Below, in pieces: positions 1-5,785 of a DNA stretch of 10,448 nucleotides (position 1 is its first letter; each line of letters starts with the position of its first letter). The DNA comes from an uncultured Clostridia bacterium (GTDB lineage Bacteria > Bacillota > Clostridia > Oscillospirales > Acutalibacteraceae). The stretch lies in the NCBI GenBank assembly GCA_947567585.1, contig CANONE010000066.1:1-10448 (forward strand), given 5' to 3'. A model generated the notes under the pieces. It ran no database searches. It had not been told where the DNA came from and was given only the letters and a program-made list of their open reading frames with translations. The translations under genes and the position numbers were made by a program.

Positions 1-2433
1 ATGAACAGCAGCAGCAGTACCAGCAGTTTGTATGGCAACCGGAACATCATCAGCGGTCTGGCCAGCGGTATGGATACCGAGGCGATGATTGAAAACAGCA
101 TCTCCGGGTACAAGACCAAGATTACCGGCCTGCAGCAAAAGATGACCAAGCTTCAGTGGAAGCAGGACGCTTACCGGAGCCTGATCACCCAGATGAACAA
201 CATTGTGAACAAGTACGCCTCCTATACCAGCAGCACCAACCTTTTAAGCTCCTCCTTCTTCAGCAAGGCGGTAAGCACAGTGGCCAACGGGGCCAACGCG
301 TCTAAGGTAACGGTGTCCGGCAAGGGCAGCAGCAATGTGCAGATCGACCGCATCAAGCAGCTGGCCCAGGCGGCAACATACGCGGTAGAGGCCGGAGATT
401 TGGCGGCAAACGGCGCAAAGACCACGGCGGTTGACTGGAACAAGGATATTGAATCCAGCAAGGTGAGCGGTACCATCAGCATCCAGTACGGCGGCGCGGC
501 GGATTCCAGCAAGGGAACCCGGATCAACCTGCGTTTTTCGGAAGACGAGGTTTTCCATAGCGCGGACGACCTGGCCAAGGCCATTAATGCCCAGCTGGAA
601 AATATCACCATTGGGGATAAGAAGGCCAGCGAGAAGATCAAGGCTTCGGTAGACGCCGACGGCAAGGTGACGCTGGAGGACAAAGGCGGCAACTATTTTG
701 AGATTACCGGCGTAAGCGGCGGCATGGCGGAGATTTTTGAAAAGGGAACCGCTGTGGATCACAAGCTGTCCTCTAAGGCTGCGGTAACGGAGAGCGATCT
801 GGTGGAGACCACCAAGAACCACGAGTTTTTGGCTGAACAGAGCATTAACGTGACCTTGGACGGCAAGACCAAGACCATTCAGCTCAAGGACATCATGGAG
901 AGCAGCGACTTTAAGTTCAACGCGAAGCCGTTTTATCAGAACCCGGCAACGGCGGAAGCTTTCGCCAGGGGGCTGCAAAGCAAGATCGACGAGGCTTTCG
1001 GCAGCGGGAAGATCGAGGTTTCCAGCGATAGCAGCGGGGCTTTGCAGTTTGCCACGAAGAACCAGGGCTCTGTTTTGAAAGTGGGCGGCAACGACGCTGT
1101 CAACGAGGGCCTGGGCCTTGGCCAGGGCGGCTACAGCAATGTGCTGCAGAATGGCTGGACTTTGGAACGGGTGCTGGGCGCGGATAAATTCCAGCCCAAG
1201 CAGGCGGTGGACGAGGACGGCAACGTAATTGTCGGCAAGTATTTGAACGCTGCCGGGGAAGAGGTTACCGATCCCGCCGAGGCCGCCCAAGTGGCCACCC
1301 TGACAATCAATGGAAAAAATATCGAGCTCAATAAGGACGACACCATCCAGAACATGATGGAGAAGATCAACTCCTCTGACGCCGGGGTGAACGTGAAGTA
1401 TTCCACCCTGACCGGCGAGTTCTCCATAACAGGCAAAGAGACCGGCGCGGAGTCTCAGATTAACATTTCCGGGGAATTAGGCCAGGCCCTTTTCAAGATG
1501 AATACGGCGGACCCCGCCTATACCACCCAGGGTGCGTTGAAAAATGGCCAGGACGCCGTGTTCCAGGTAACGGTAAACGGCAAGCAGATGGAGCTTTCCC
1601 GTTCCTCCAATGAGGTAGAACTGGACGGCTATAATGTCACCTTGAAAGATACCTTTGGCTACGACAAAGCCGGGAATGAGGTAGAGGCGGAGGCCATCAC
1701 CTTCCAGACCAACACGGACACGGACAAGATTGTGGACGTTATCAAGGACTTCGTGAAGGATTACAATGAGCTGGCCACAGCCCTGCGCTCCGCTTACCGC
1801 ACCGAGCCTTTGAAGAACACCAAGAAGGAAGACTATCAGCCGCTGACGGACGATGATAAGAAAGACATGAGCGAGGACGCCATCAAAGCTTATGAAGATA
1901 AGGCGAAGACAGGCTTGCTCTATGCCGACAGCGACCTTGCCAACCTGTACAGCAAGCTGACCTCCGCGATTCAGGGCGGCACCGACAGCGCGGCTTTGCG
2001 CTCCATTGGCCTGAACATCACCTACTCCGAGGGCCTTTCCACGCTGAGCCTGGACGAGGACGCTTTGCGCAGCACTTTGGAGAGCGACCCTGACAAGGTG
2101 CGGGACGCTTTCACAAAGACCACCTCCAGCGGCGCGGAGACCAATGGACTGATGCACAATATTCGGGACGTTTTGCAGCAGTATGGCAACACCAGCATTG
2201 GCAGCCCTGGTATTCTGGTGCAGAAAGCGGGCACCACGCTTTCCTCCTATTCGCTGAATAACAACCAGCTGAACGATCAGATCAACGCCATGCAGGAGGA
2301 AATTGAAAAGTGGCAGGACCGTATGAGCGACCGGGTAGACTTTTACACCAACCAGTTTACTCATTTGGAGATGTTGATCAATCAGATGAACTCCCAGAGT
2401 TCTATGCTTGCTGGTCTGGCCGGCGGCATGTAA
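1..2433 (+). CDS. fliD: Flagellar filament capping protein FliD (hook-associated protein 2), enlarged
   Basis: FliD forms the cap at the distal end of the flagellum and folds exported flagellin into the filament. Residues about 15-112 match the FliD N-terminal domain, with GLASGMDTEAMI followed by a helical region. Residues about 520-795 match the C-terminal domain, including KTGLLYADSDLANLYSKL and RSIGLNITYSEGLSTLSLDE, and end in a Gln/Met/Ser-rich helix typical of FliD tails. The protein is 810 residues, against 468 in E. coli, and the extra length lies in the middle. That middle holds three strand-helix-strand modules at about 157-240, 281-364 and 432-490 that resemble the flagellin IN motif. 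The ATG is the first base of the window, so its ribosome site cannot be seen. The N-terminus looks complete, but a start further upstream is not excluded. fliS follows after 37 bases, as in many Firmicute operons. Confidence 0.95.
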   Translation: MNSSSSTSSLYGNRNIISGLASGMDTEAMIENSISGYKTKITGLQQKMTKLQWKQDAYRSLITQMNNIVNKYASYTSSTNLLSSSFFSKAVSTVANGANASKVTVSGKGSSNVQIDRIKQLAQAATYAVEAGDLAANGAKTTAVDWNKDIESSKVSGTISIQYGGAADSSKGTRINLRFSEDEVFHSADDLAKAINAQLENITIGDKKASEKIKASVDADGKVTLEDKGGNYFEITGVSGGMAEIFEKGTAVDHKLSSKAAVTESDLVETTKNHEFLAEQSINVTLDGKTKTIQLKDIMESSDFKFNAKPFYQNPATAEAFARGLQSKIDEAFGSGKIEVSSDSSGALQFATKNQGSVLKVGGNDAVNEGLGLGQGGYSNVLQNGWTLERVLGADKFQPKQAVDEDGNVIVGKYLNAAGEEVTDPAEAAQVATLTINGKNIELNKDDTIQNMMEKINSSDAGVNVKYSTLTGEFSITGKETGAESQINISGELGQALFKMNTADPAYTTQGALKNGQDAVFQVTVNGKQMELSRSSNEVELDGYNVTLKDTFGYDKAGNEVEAEAITFQTNTDTDKIVDVIKDFVKDYNELATALRSAYRTEPLKNTKKEDYQPLTDDDKKDMSEDAIKAYEDKAKTGLLYADSDLANLYSKLTSAIQGGTDSAALRSIGLNITYSEGLSTLSLDEDALRSTLESDPDKVRDAFTKTTSSGAETNGLMHNIRDVLQQYGNTSIGSPGILVQKAGTTLSSYSLNNNQLNDQINAMQEEIEKWQDRMSDRVDFYTNQFTHLEMLINQMNSQSSMLAGLAGGM

Positions 2434-2470
2434 AAAATGGCGGAAAGTGAAAGCCGCGAAAGAGGTAGCC

Positions 2471-2878
2471 ATGGAACACAACCCGATCCAGCAGTATAAG
2501 GAGCAGTCCATTAGTACCATGACCCCCAGCGAGCTGCTGCTGCTGCTTTACGACGAGCTGGTCAAAAACCTGATGCGCTGCGACTTGGCCCTGGATAAAA
2601 AGGATTTTCAGCAGATGGAGGCCGCGGCGGATAAGTGTACGGACATTATCCGGTATCTGGATGAGACGCTGGACGACCAGTATCCCATCAGCCAGGAGTT
2701 GCACAGGCTCTATGAGTATTTTATCTACCAGCTGGTGCGGGTGAAGGTCGGCCGGAACAAGCAGGTGCTGGATGACCTGCGCCCGATGATCAGCGACCTG
2801 CGGGACAGCTTTCGGATTGCGGAAAAGAATTGCGCCGAAGAAATGGAGAAAAAGCAGCGGCAGACTGAGGCGACATAA
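2471..2878 (+). CDS. fliS: Flagellin export chaperone FliS
   Basis: FliS is a small cytoplasmic helical-bundle protein that binds the C-terminus of flagellin, prevents early polymerisation and delivers it to the flagellar export gate. The 135-residue product has the usual family length. Its N-terminus carries the FliS pattern YKEQSISTMTPSELLLLLYDE, close to the classic tyrosine, 'T/S-P-x-E-L', 'LYD' layout, and several amphipathic helices follow. The reading frame is open further upstream, to base 2408 inside fliD. I chose the ATG at 2471 because homology begins there and AGAGGT lies 5 bases before it. It sits between fliD and the fliT-like gene in one evident operon, and its stop codon overlaps the ribosome site of the next gene, which suggests coupled translation. 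Confidence 0.93.
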   Translation: MEHNPIQQYKEQSISTMTPSELLLLLYDELVKNLMRCDLALDKKDFQQMEAAADKCTDIIRYLDETLDDQYPISQELHRLYEYFIYQLVRVKVGRNKQVLDDLRPMISDLRDSFRIAEKNCAEEMEKKQRQTEAT

Positions 2879-2883
2879 GGAGG
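2877..2883 (+). promoter_or_regulatory. Ribosome binding site overlapping the fliS stop
   Basis: AAGGAGG begins inside the fliS TAA stop codon and ends 5 bases before the next ATG. This decides the start of the downstream gene at 2889 over the open frame further upstream, and suggests that ribosomes finishing fliS can restart on the next gene. Confidence 0.85.
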
Positions 2884-2888
2884 CTCCT

Positions 2889-3284
2889 ATGGACAGTAAG
2901 GTATTGGATGAGCTGTTTTTAAAGGAAAGGCATCTTTATGTGAAGCTGGCGGAATTTGAGGACATTACCATTCAGCTGGCCCAGGCGGTAGACCGCCGGG
3001 ACGAAGTGTCCGTTCAGATGCTTCTCAATATGCGGGAAGAGCCGGCCAACCAGCTGCAGGAGATCAACCAGTATCTGCACAGGCGGCTCTTAGAGCTGCC
3101 GGAGGATGACGCCATTCGGGGCAGGGAACTACTGGAAGGCAGCCCGCAGGAATCTCCCAACGAAGCGAGGCTGTGCGCCCAGATTTCCCAGAACCAGCGG
3201 CTGCTGAAGCGATGCTTAGAGCTTGACCGCCGGGTAAGCTCCCGCGTAGATGGAAAAAGGTCCTTCTATGCTAAGTACAGGTAG
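2889..3284 (+). CDS. Putative flagellar chaperone, FliT/FlgN-like
   Basis: This is a 131-residue, highly charged protein with no signal peptide or membrane segment. It is predicted by eye to be almost entirely helical, with heptad-like spacing (LDELFLKERHLYVKLAEFED near the N-terminus and NQRLLKRCLELDRRVSSRV near the C-terminus). It sits directly after fliD-fliS, where many bacteria carry FliT or another FlgN-type chaperone for the cap and hook-associated proteins. I infer a role in holding FliD or related axial proteins before export. The assignment rests on position, size and helical character rather than on a diagnostic motif. The start is fixed by AAGGAGG 5 bases upstream. A terminator lies 30 bases after the stop, so this is the last gene of the operon. 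Confidence 0.7.
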   Translation: MDSKVLDELFLKERHLYVKLAEFEDITIQLAQAVDRRDEVSVQMLLNMREEPANQLQEINQYLHRRLLELPEDDAIRGRELLEGSPQESPNEARLCAQISQNQRLLKRCLELDRRVSSRVDGKRSFYAKYR

Positions 3285-3314
3285 GCCGGAAGCAAACACT
3301 GAAAACCAGAAAAG

Positions 3315-3345
3315 GGCCGCCCGGAGAATTCCAGGCGGCCTTTTT
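3315..3345 (+). terminator. Rho-independent terminator of the fliD-fliS operon
   Basis: The arms GGCCGCCCGG (3315-3324) and CCAGGCGGCC (3331-3340) pair over 10 bp with one C-A mismatch and an AGAATT loop. Five T residues follow at once. It lies 30 bases after the last flagellar gene, in the right orientation and place to end that transcript. Confidence 0.88.
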
Positions 3346-3501
3346 GCGAGCAGTGGTATGTGCTGGCGGCGGGGTGAGGTCTCAATTGAAATGTTTCAGA
3401 TTCGCCTTAAAAGGAAGGAAATAAAGAACTCAGGGATCCCGCGTTTTGCTTAATAGCCTGTAAGTACAGATTCTTAGGATTCGGATAGGCAAAGTTTGGC
3501 C

Positions 3502-3530
3502 TTGCCGCCCGGCCGGCGGAGTGGTATAAT
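3502..3530 (+). promoter_or_regulatory. Candidate promoter facing into the 3' end of the C39 peptidase gene
   Basis: TTGCCG at 3502-3507 and a perfect TATAAT at 3525-3530 are separated by 17 bases. Transcription would start near 3537 and run rightwards, antisense to the peptidase gene, since no plus-strand gene follows before 4747. The -35 matches consensus only at TTG. The rest of 3346-3543 contains no supportable gene; a 67-codon open frame that begins inside the preceding gene has no ribosome site or recognisable protein. Confidence 0.4.
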
Positions 3531-3543
3531 AAAGACAAAGCGG

Positions 3544-4518
3544 CTACAAGTGCCTTTTGACAGAAATGAGCCATAGACGGACGCCGTTTCCGTCGCTGGC
3601 GGCCGCTTCGTCTAGAATAAGCTGAGGGTCCCAGGTGGCCAAGCTGTTTTCCCGGCTGTTAGGGTCGGCCACCAGTACCTCCCCTCCCAGGGTGACCCCG
3701 TGCAGCACGATAAAGTGGCCGCTGCTGGTAAAGTGCCCCGGCCCTACCAGGGCCACGGCCATGCCGCCGCCGCTTAGATGACGGAAGAGGCCCCGGGCGT
3801 CGCAATCGGAGGCAACGTCGCATTCCAGGCCATAGGCTTTGGCCGCGTCCTCAATAAGCTCGGGGTAGGAGCCGCTGCCAGGGCACCAATACCCCTCGCC
3901 GGCGGCCCAGGCCGCCATTTGGGCCGGGTCTACGGTTTGGCCGGTGAAAGTGGAAACCACCATGGCCATCGCGGTGGGGCCGCACCCATAGGGGCCGATG
4001 GGATCGCTGCCATAGGGTTTGTCCCGCCAAGCCTCGTCCCCCTGATTGTAGTAGACGCAGGGAACGCCGCCGGTGAGAATAGCCGCGCCGTCCTCCTCCC
4101 GGAACCGGGTGACCTTCCATCCAGCGGGGTCTGGAGCCGTCAAACCTTCGGAAAGCTCCGCCACTTGGGGAACCTCCGGCAGGGGAACGGGCTCGGGGAT
4201 CAGATATGTCTGGCTCCCTGCTAAAATCTGGCTGGTAAGGCTATCCCGGCGGTGCAGGGCCTGCCAAATCCGGACGCGGGTTTCCATAGCTTCTTTTACG
4301 GAGATCATGGCGTCTTTGGCAGCTGCGGCGGCGGCCGCCGCGGGCCGGACCACGGGATCTGTAATTTTTTTGTACAGCGCCGGGGAAAAGTACCGGCAAA
4401 AGGCTAACTCTGTACCGCCCAGGCACAGAACCGCCAGAAGCAGGAACCATATGGCGGCATGGACCCTGCGCTTTTTTATGGATCGTTCCCGGCTGTCTGT
4501 CATCATTTTGTGTTTCAA
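3544..4518 (-). CDS. Membrane-anchored C39-family cysteine peptidase domain protein
   Basis: The product is 324 residues from the TTG at 4518. A basic N-terminus is followed by one hydrophobic segment at about residues 21-42 (AAIWFLLLAVLCLGG), then an alanine run and a linker that place the catalytic part outside the membrane. The C-terminal half matches the papain-like Peptidase_C39_2 family: YYNQGDEAW with oxyanion Gln159, GPYGCGPTAM with nucleophile Cys179, GHFIVLHG with His268, and VADPNS with Asp285. All expected catalytic residues are present. C39 domains in bacteriocin exporters cut leader peptides after a double glycine. This stand-alone form lacks transporter domains, so its substrate is unknown. 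It is a single-gene unit convergent with the flagellar operon and divergent from the ABC gene. No convincing terminator is visible after it. An ATG at 4506 is an alternative start, but its ribosome-site spacing is poor. Confidence 0.85.
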   Translation of the reverse strand: MKHKMMTDSRERSIKKRRVHAAIWFLLLAVLCLGGTELAFCRYFSPALYKKITDPVVRPAAAAAAAAKDAMISVKEAMETRVRIWQALHRRDSLTSQILAGSQTYLIPEPVPLPEVPQVAELSEGLTAPDPAGWKVTRFREEDGAAILTGGVPCVYYNQGDEAWRDKPYGSDPIGPYGCGPTAMAMVVSTFTGQTVDPAQMAAWAAGEGYWCPGSGSYPELIEDAAKAYGLECDVASDCDARGLFRHLSGGGMAVALVGPGHFTSSGHFIVLHGVTLGGEVLVADPNSRENSLATWDPQLILDEAAASDGNGVRLWLISVKRHL

Positions 4519-4522
4519 GCTT

Positions 4523-4528
4523 CCCTCC
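4523..4528 (-). promoter_or_regulatory. Ribosome binding site that selects a TTG start
   Basis: On the minus strand GGAGGG is followed by a TTG codon at 4518, 5 bases after GGAGG. The nearest ATG, at 4506, would be 17 bases away, too far for this site. The best supported start is therefore TTG. Confidence 0.65.
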
Positions 4529-4571
4529 AAGGCCCGTTGTCTCGAATTCGGAGCGGGTAGACCTATTGAGG

Positions 4572-4600
4572 ATTATACCAAAAGAGAGAGGCTTTGTAAA
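4572..4600 (-). promoter_or_regulatory. Sigma-70 type promoter of the C39 peptidase gene
   Basis: Read on the minus strand, TTTACA (4600-4595) and a perfect TATAAT (4577-4572) are separated by 17 bases. This gives a leader of about 45-50 bases before the TTG start. Only one base of the -35 differs from consensus. On the opposite strand of the same intergenic region I see only a weak plus-strand match for the ABC gene (TTGTAA near 4624 with TAGTAC near 4647). Confidence 0.7.
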
Positions 4601-4719
4601 GAGGCGGGATCTGTTCGCGTTTTTTGTAATTTTATGCCTGCCGTTTTAGTACCCATAGCCTGTGTGCGCGGATAGCGGATTCTGTCCGGAGAAGCCGGCT
4701 CTTCAAAAGGGAAAGGGCC

Positions 4720-4731
4720 ATGCGTACGCAT
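4720..4731. repeat. Perfect 12-bp palindrome just before the ABC gene
   Basis: ATGCGTACGCAT reads the same on both strands. It abuts the AAGGAG ribosome site (4732-4737) of the following gene. It could be an operator or a small RNA hairpin affecting translation, but a chance palindrome is possible. Confidence 0.35.
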
Positions 4732-4746
4732 AAGGAGCGTTGAATC

Positions 4747-5460
4747 ATGCCAACCATACGTCTGGAAAATGTTTCCAAGATATTTAAGGGCCCCAAGAAA
4801 AACAGCAAGAGATACGAGACGCTCTCTCATGTCAGCTTGCAGGTGCAGCAGGGGGAGTTTGTATTTTTGGTGGGAAGCCGGGGGGCGGGCAGCAGCACCC
4901 TTTTAAATTTAATTTCCGGCTCGCTGCAGCCGGACACCGGGGCGGTCTATTTGGACCAGGTGAATCTGGCGAAGCTCAGCCGCCGCCAAGAGAAGAAGCT
5001 GCCCTATATCTTTGGAAAAGTTCCCCAGGAGTCCACCTTGAACAGGAAAGCGACTGTGTTTGAAAATTTTTGCCCTCCCGGACGTTTCAGCCGGATGAGC
5101 GGAGCCATTACCGACGGGCCGCTGATATCCAAAGCCTTGGCGCTGGTGGGCATGGCGGATTGCGAAGATAAGTACCCGGCCGAATTCACTGTGTCGGAGT
5201 GTCGGCGCATTGACTTAGCCAAGGCCATTCTTTATAGCCCGCCCATTCTCATCATCGACAAGATTACCGACCGGATGGACGACGACAGCATCTGGGACAT
5301 GATGCATCTTTTGGAAGAGATGAACCGCCGGGGCACCACGGTGTTAATGGCCACCCACGCCAAGCAGTTTGTAAATATTATGCGCCGCCGGGTGGTGACG
5401 CTTGTGGACGGCAAGATTGTAGGGGACGTGGCCAAGGGCCGCTTTGGAGACATTGTGTAA
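4747..5460 (+). CDS. FtsE-like ABC ATPase with degenerate catalytic motifs (probable pseudo-ATPase)
   Basis: The 237-residue product has the length and fold order of FtsE-type ABC ATPases. FtsE normally pairs with FtsX to control cell-wall hydrolases at the division site. The N-terminus IRLENVSKIFKG and the region GEFVFLVGSRGAGSSTLLNLI align well with FtsE. However, Walker A has serine (Ser49, codon AGC at 4891) where the ATP-binding lysine should be. The LSGGE signature reads FTVSE at residues 147-151, and Walker B ILIIDK has Lys172 where the catalytic glutamate should be. Gln94 of the Q-loop and His204 of the switch are kept. The frame is intact, so this is not simple decay. The start has AAGGAG 9 bases upstream. 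No FtsX-like or other permease is next to it. I infer a structural or regulatory role without normal ATP hydrolysis. The fold assignment is firm; the FtsE subfamily call is less so. Confidence 0.85.
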   Translation: MPTIRLENVSKIFKGPKKNSKRYETLSHVSLQVQQGEFVFLVGSRGAGSSTLLNLISGSLQPDTGAVYLDQVNLAKLSRRQEKKLPYIFGKVPQESTLNRKATVFENFCPPGRFSRMSGAITDGPLISKALALVGMADCEDKYPAEFTVSECRRIDLAKAILYSPPILIIDKITDRMDDDSIWDMMHLLEEMNRRGTTVLMATHAKQFVNIMRRRVVTLVDGKIVGDVAKGRFGDIV

Positions 5461-5520
5461 CGGGAAAAAGAGCGCGGTTGAAATTTGTCATATTGGCTGT
5501 TTTCCCAGAGGGATTATTTA

Positions 5521-5549
5521 TTGACAATCCCGGAAGGGAGGGTTATAAT
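5521..5549 (+). promoter_or_regulatory. Perfect consensus sigma-70 promoter P1 upstream of the chemoreceptor
   Basis: TTGACA (5521-5526) and TATAAT (5544-5549) are separated by exactly 17 bases, matching consensus at all twelve positions. The start point should be near 5556, some 230 bases before the chemoreceptor ATG. The stretch 5461-5520 between the ABC gene and this promoter shows only a weak 7-bp inverted repeat (5462-5468 with 5500-5506) and no T-run terminator. Confidence 0.82.
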
Positions 5550-5576
5550 AAATAGCAAGGAACGCCAGGGTAAAAT

Positions 5577-5601
5577 TAAATGCGGTTGCATAAGCCGATG
5601 T
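5577..5601 (+). promoter_or_regulatory. Possible sigma-28 (sigma-D) promoter
   Basis: TAAA at 5577-5580 and GCCGATGT at 5594-5601 resemble the flagellar sigma consensus TAAA / GCCGATAT. This is a fitting element ahead of a chemoreceptor. The spacer is 13 bases, shorter than the usual 15 or so, and GCCGAT also occurs by chance inside coding regions of this GC-rich window, so the call is tentative. Confidence 0.3.
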
Positions 5602-5603
5602 CA

Positions 5604-5632
5604 TTGACAAGCGGCTTTGAATCGCTTATAAT
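5604..5632 (+). promoter_or_regulatory. Perfect consensus sigma-70 promoter P2 upstream of the chemoreceptor
   Basis: A second TTGACA (5604-5609) and TATAAT (5627-5632) pair has a 17-base spacer and again matches consensus fully. It lies 83 bases after P1 and overlaps a short inverted repeat, AAGCG (5609-5613) with CGCTT (5623-5627), that could be an operator. A start near 5639 gives a leader of about 147 bases. Confidence 0.82.
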
Positions 5633-5634
5633 GA

Positions 5635-5745
5635 GGAAGCGTAGGTTGGGCCCGTGTCAGGCCCCGGGCTTCCGCAATGGCAGGTTGACGGCCGGCTTAT
5701 GTGGGAAAGAGCGGGAGACGGCGGGAAAACCTCGAAGACCCGCCG
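5635..5745 (+). other. Structured 5' leader of the chemoreceptor mRNA
   Basis: Two hairpins are visible. In the first, GGAAGC (5635-5640) pairs with GCTTCC (5668-5673) and encloses GGGCC (5648-5652) paired with GGCCC (5660-5664). In the second, CGGCGGG (5719-5725) pairs with CCCGCCG (5739-5745) around a 13-base loop. Neither has a T-run, so they are not simple terminators. I could not match the leader to a known riboswitch; the conserved cyclic di-GMP (GEMM) core was looked for and not found. A 73-codon open frame across this leader (5580-5801) has no ribosome site and is not called. Confidence 0.4.
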
Positions 5746-5771
5746 CGCGCCCAAAAATAGAACCAAGAAAG

Positions 5772-5778
5772 AAGGAGG
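5772..5778 (+). promoter_or_regulatory. Ribosome binding site of the chemoreceptor
   Basis: AAGGAGG lies 7 bases before the ATG at 5786. It fixes that start, although the reading frame is open for 44 more codons upstream through the leader hairpins. Confidence 0.88.
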
Positions 5779-5785
5779 AGCAGTC

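Noticed and set aside
244..1290. Long minus-strand open frame inside fliD (348 codons)
   Set aside because: It is a shadow of fliD's codon bias; the translation has no recognisable domain, and fliD on the plus strand is secure.
1477..2520. Second long minus-strand open frame across the fliD 3' end
   Set aside because: It overlaps fliD and the fliS start throughout and has no family resemblance.
3250..3453. 67-codon plus-strand open frame running through the flagellar terminator
   Set aside because: It begins inside the fliT-like gene, crosses the hairpin and has no ribosome site.
3505..3519. GC-rich inverted repeat as terminator of the C39 gene
   Set aside because: On the minus strand CCGCC/GGCGG is not followed by a T-run, so termination is not supported.
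3778..4224. Plus-strand open frame opposite the C39 peptidase gene
   Set aside because: The translation is Gly/Ala/Pro-rich antisense noise; the minus strand encodes a full peptidase domain.
4624..4652. Plus-strand promoter for the ABC gene (TTGTAA / TAGTAC)
   Set aside because: The -10 matches consensus at only about three of six positions, too weak to call.
5550..5785. Cyclic di-GMP (GEMM) riboswitch in the chemoreceptor leader
   Set aside because: I looked for the conserved GEMM core and did not find it; only generic hairpins are visible.
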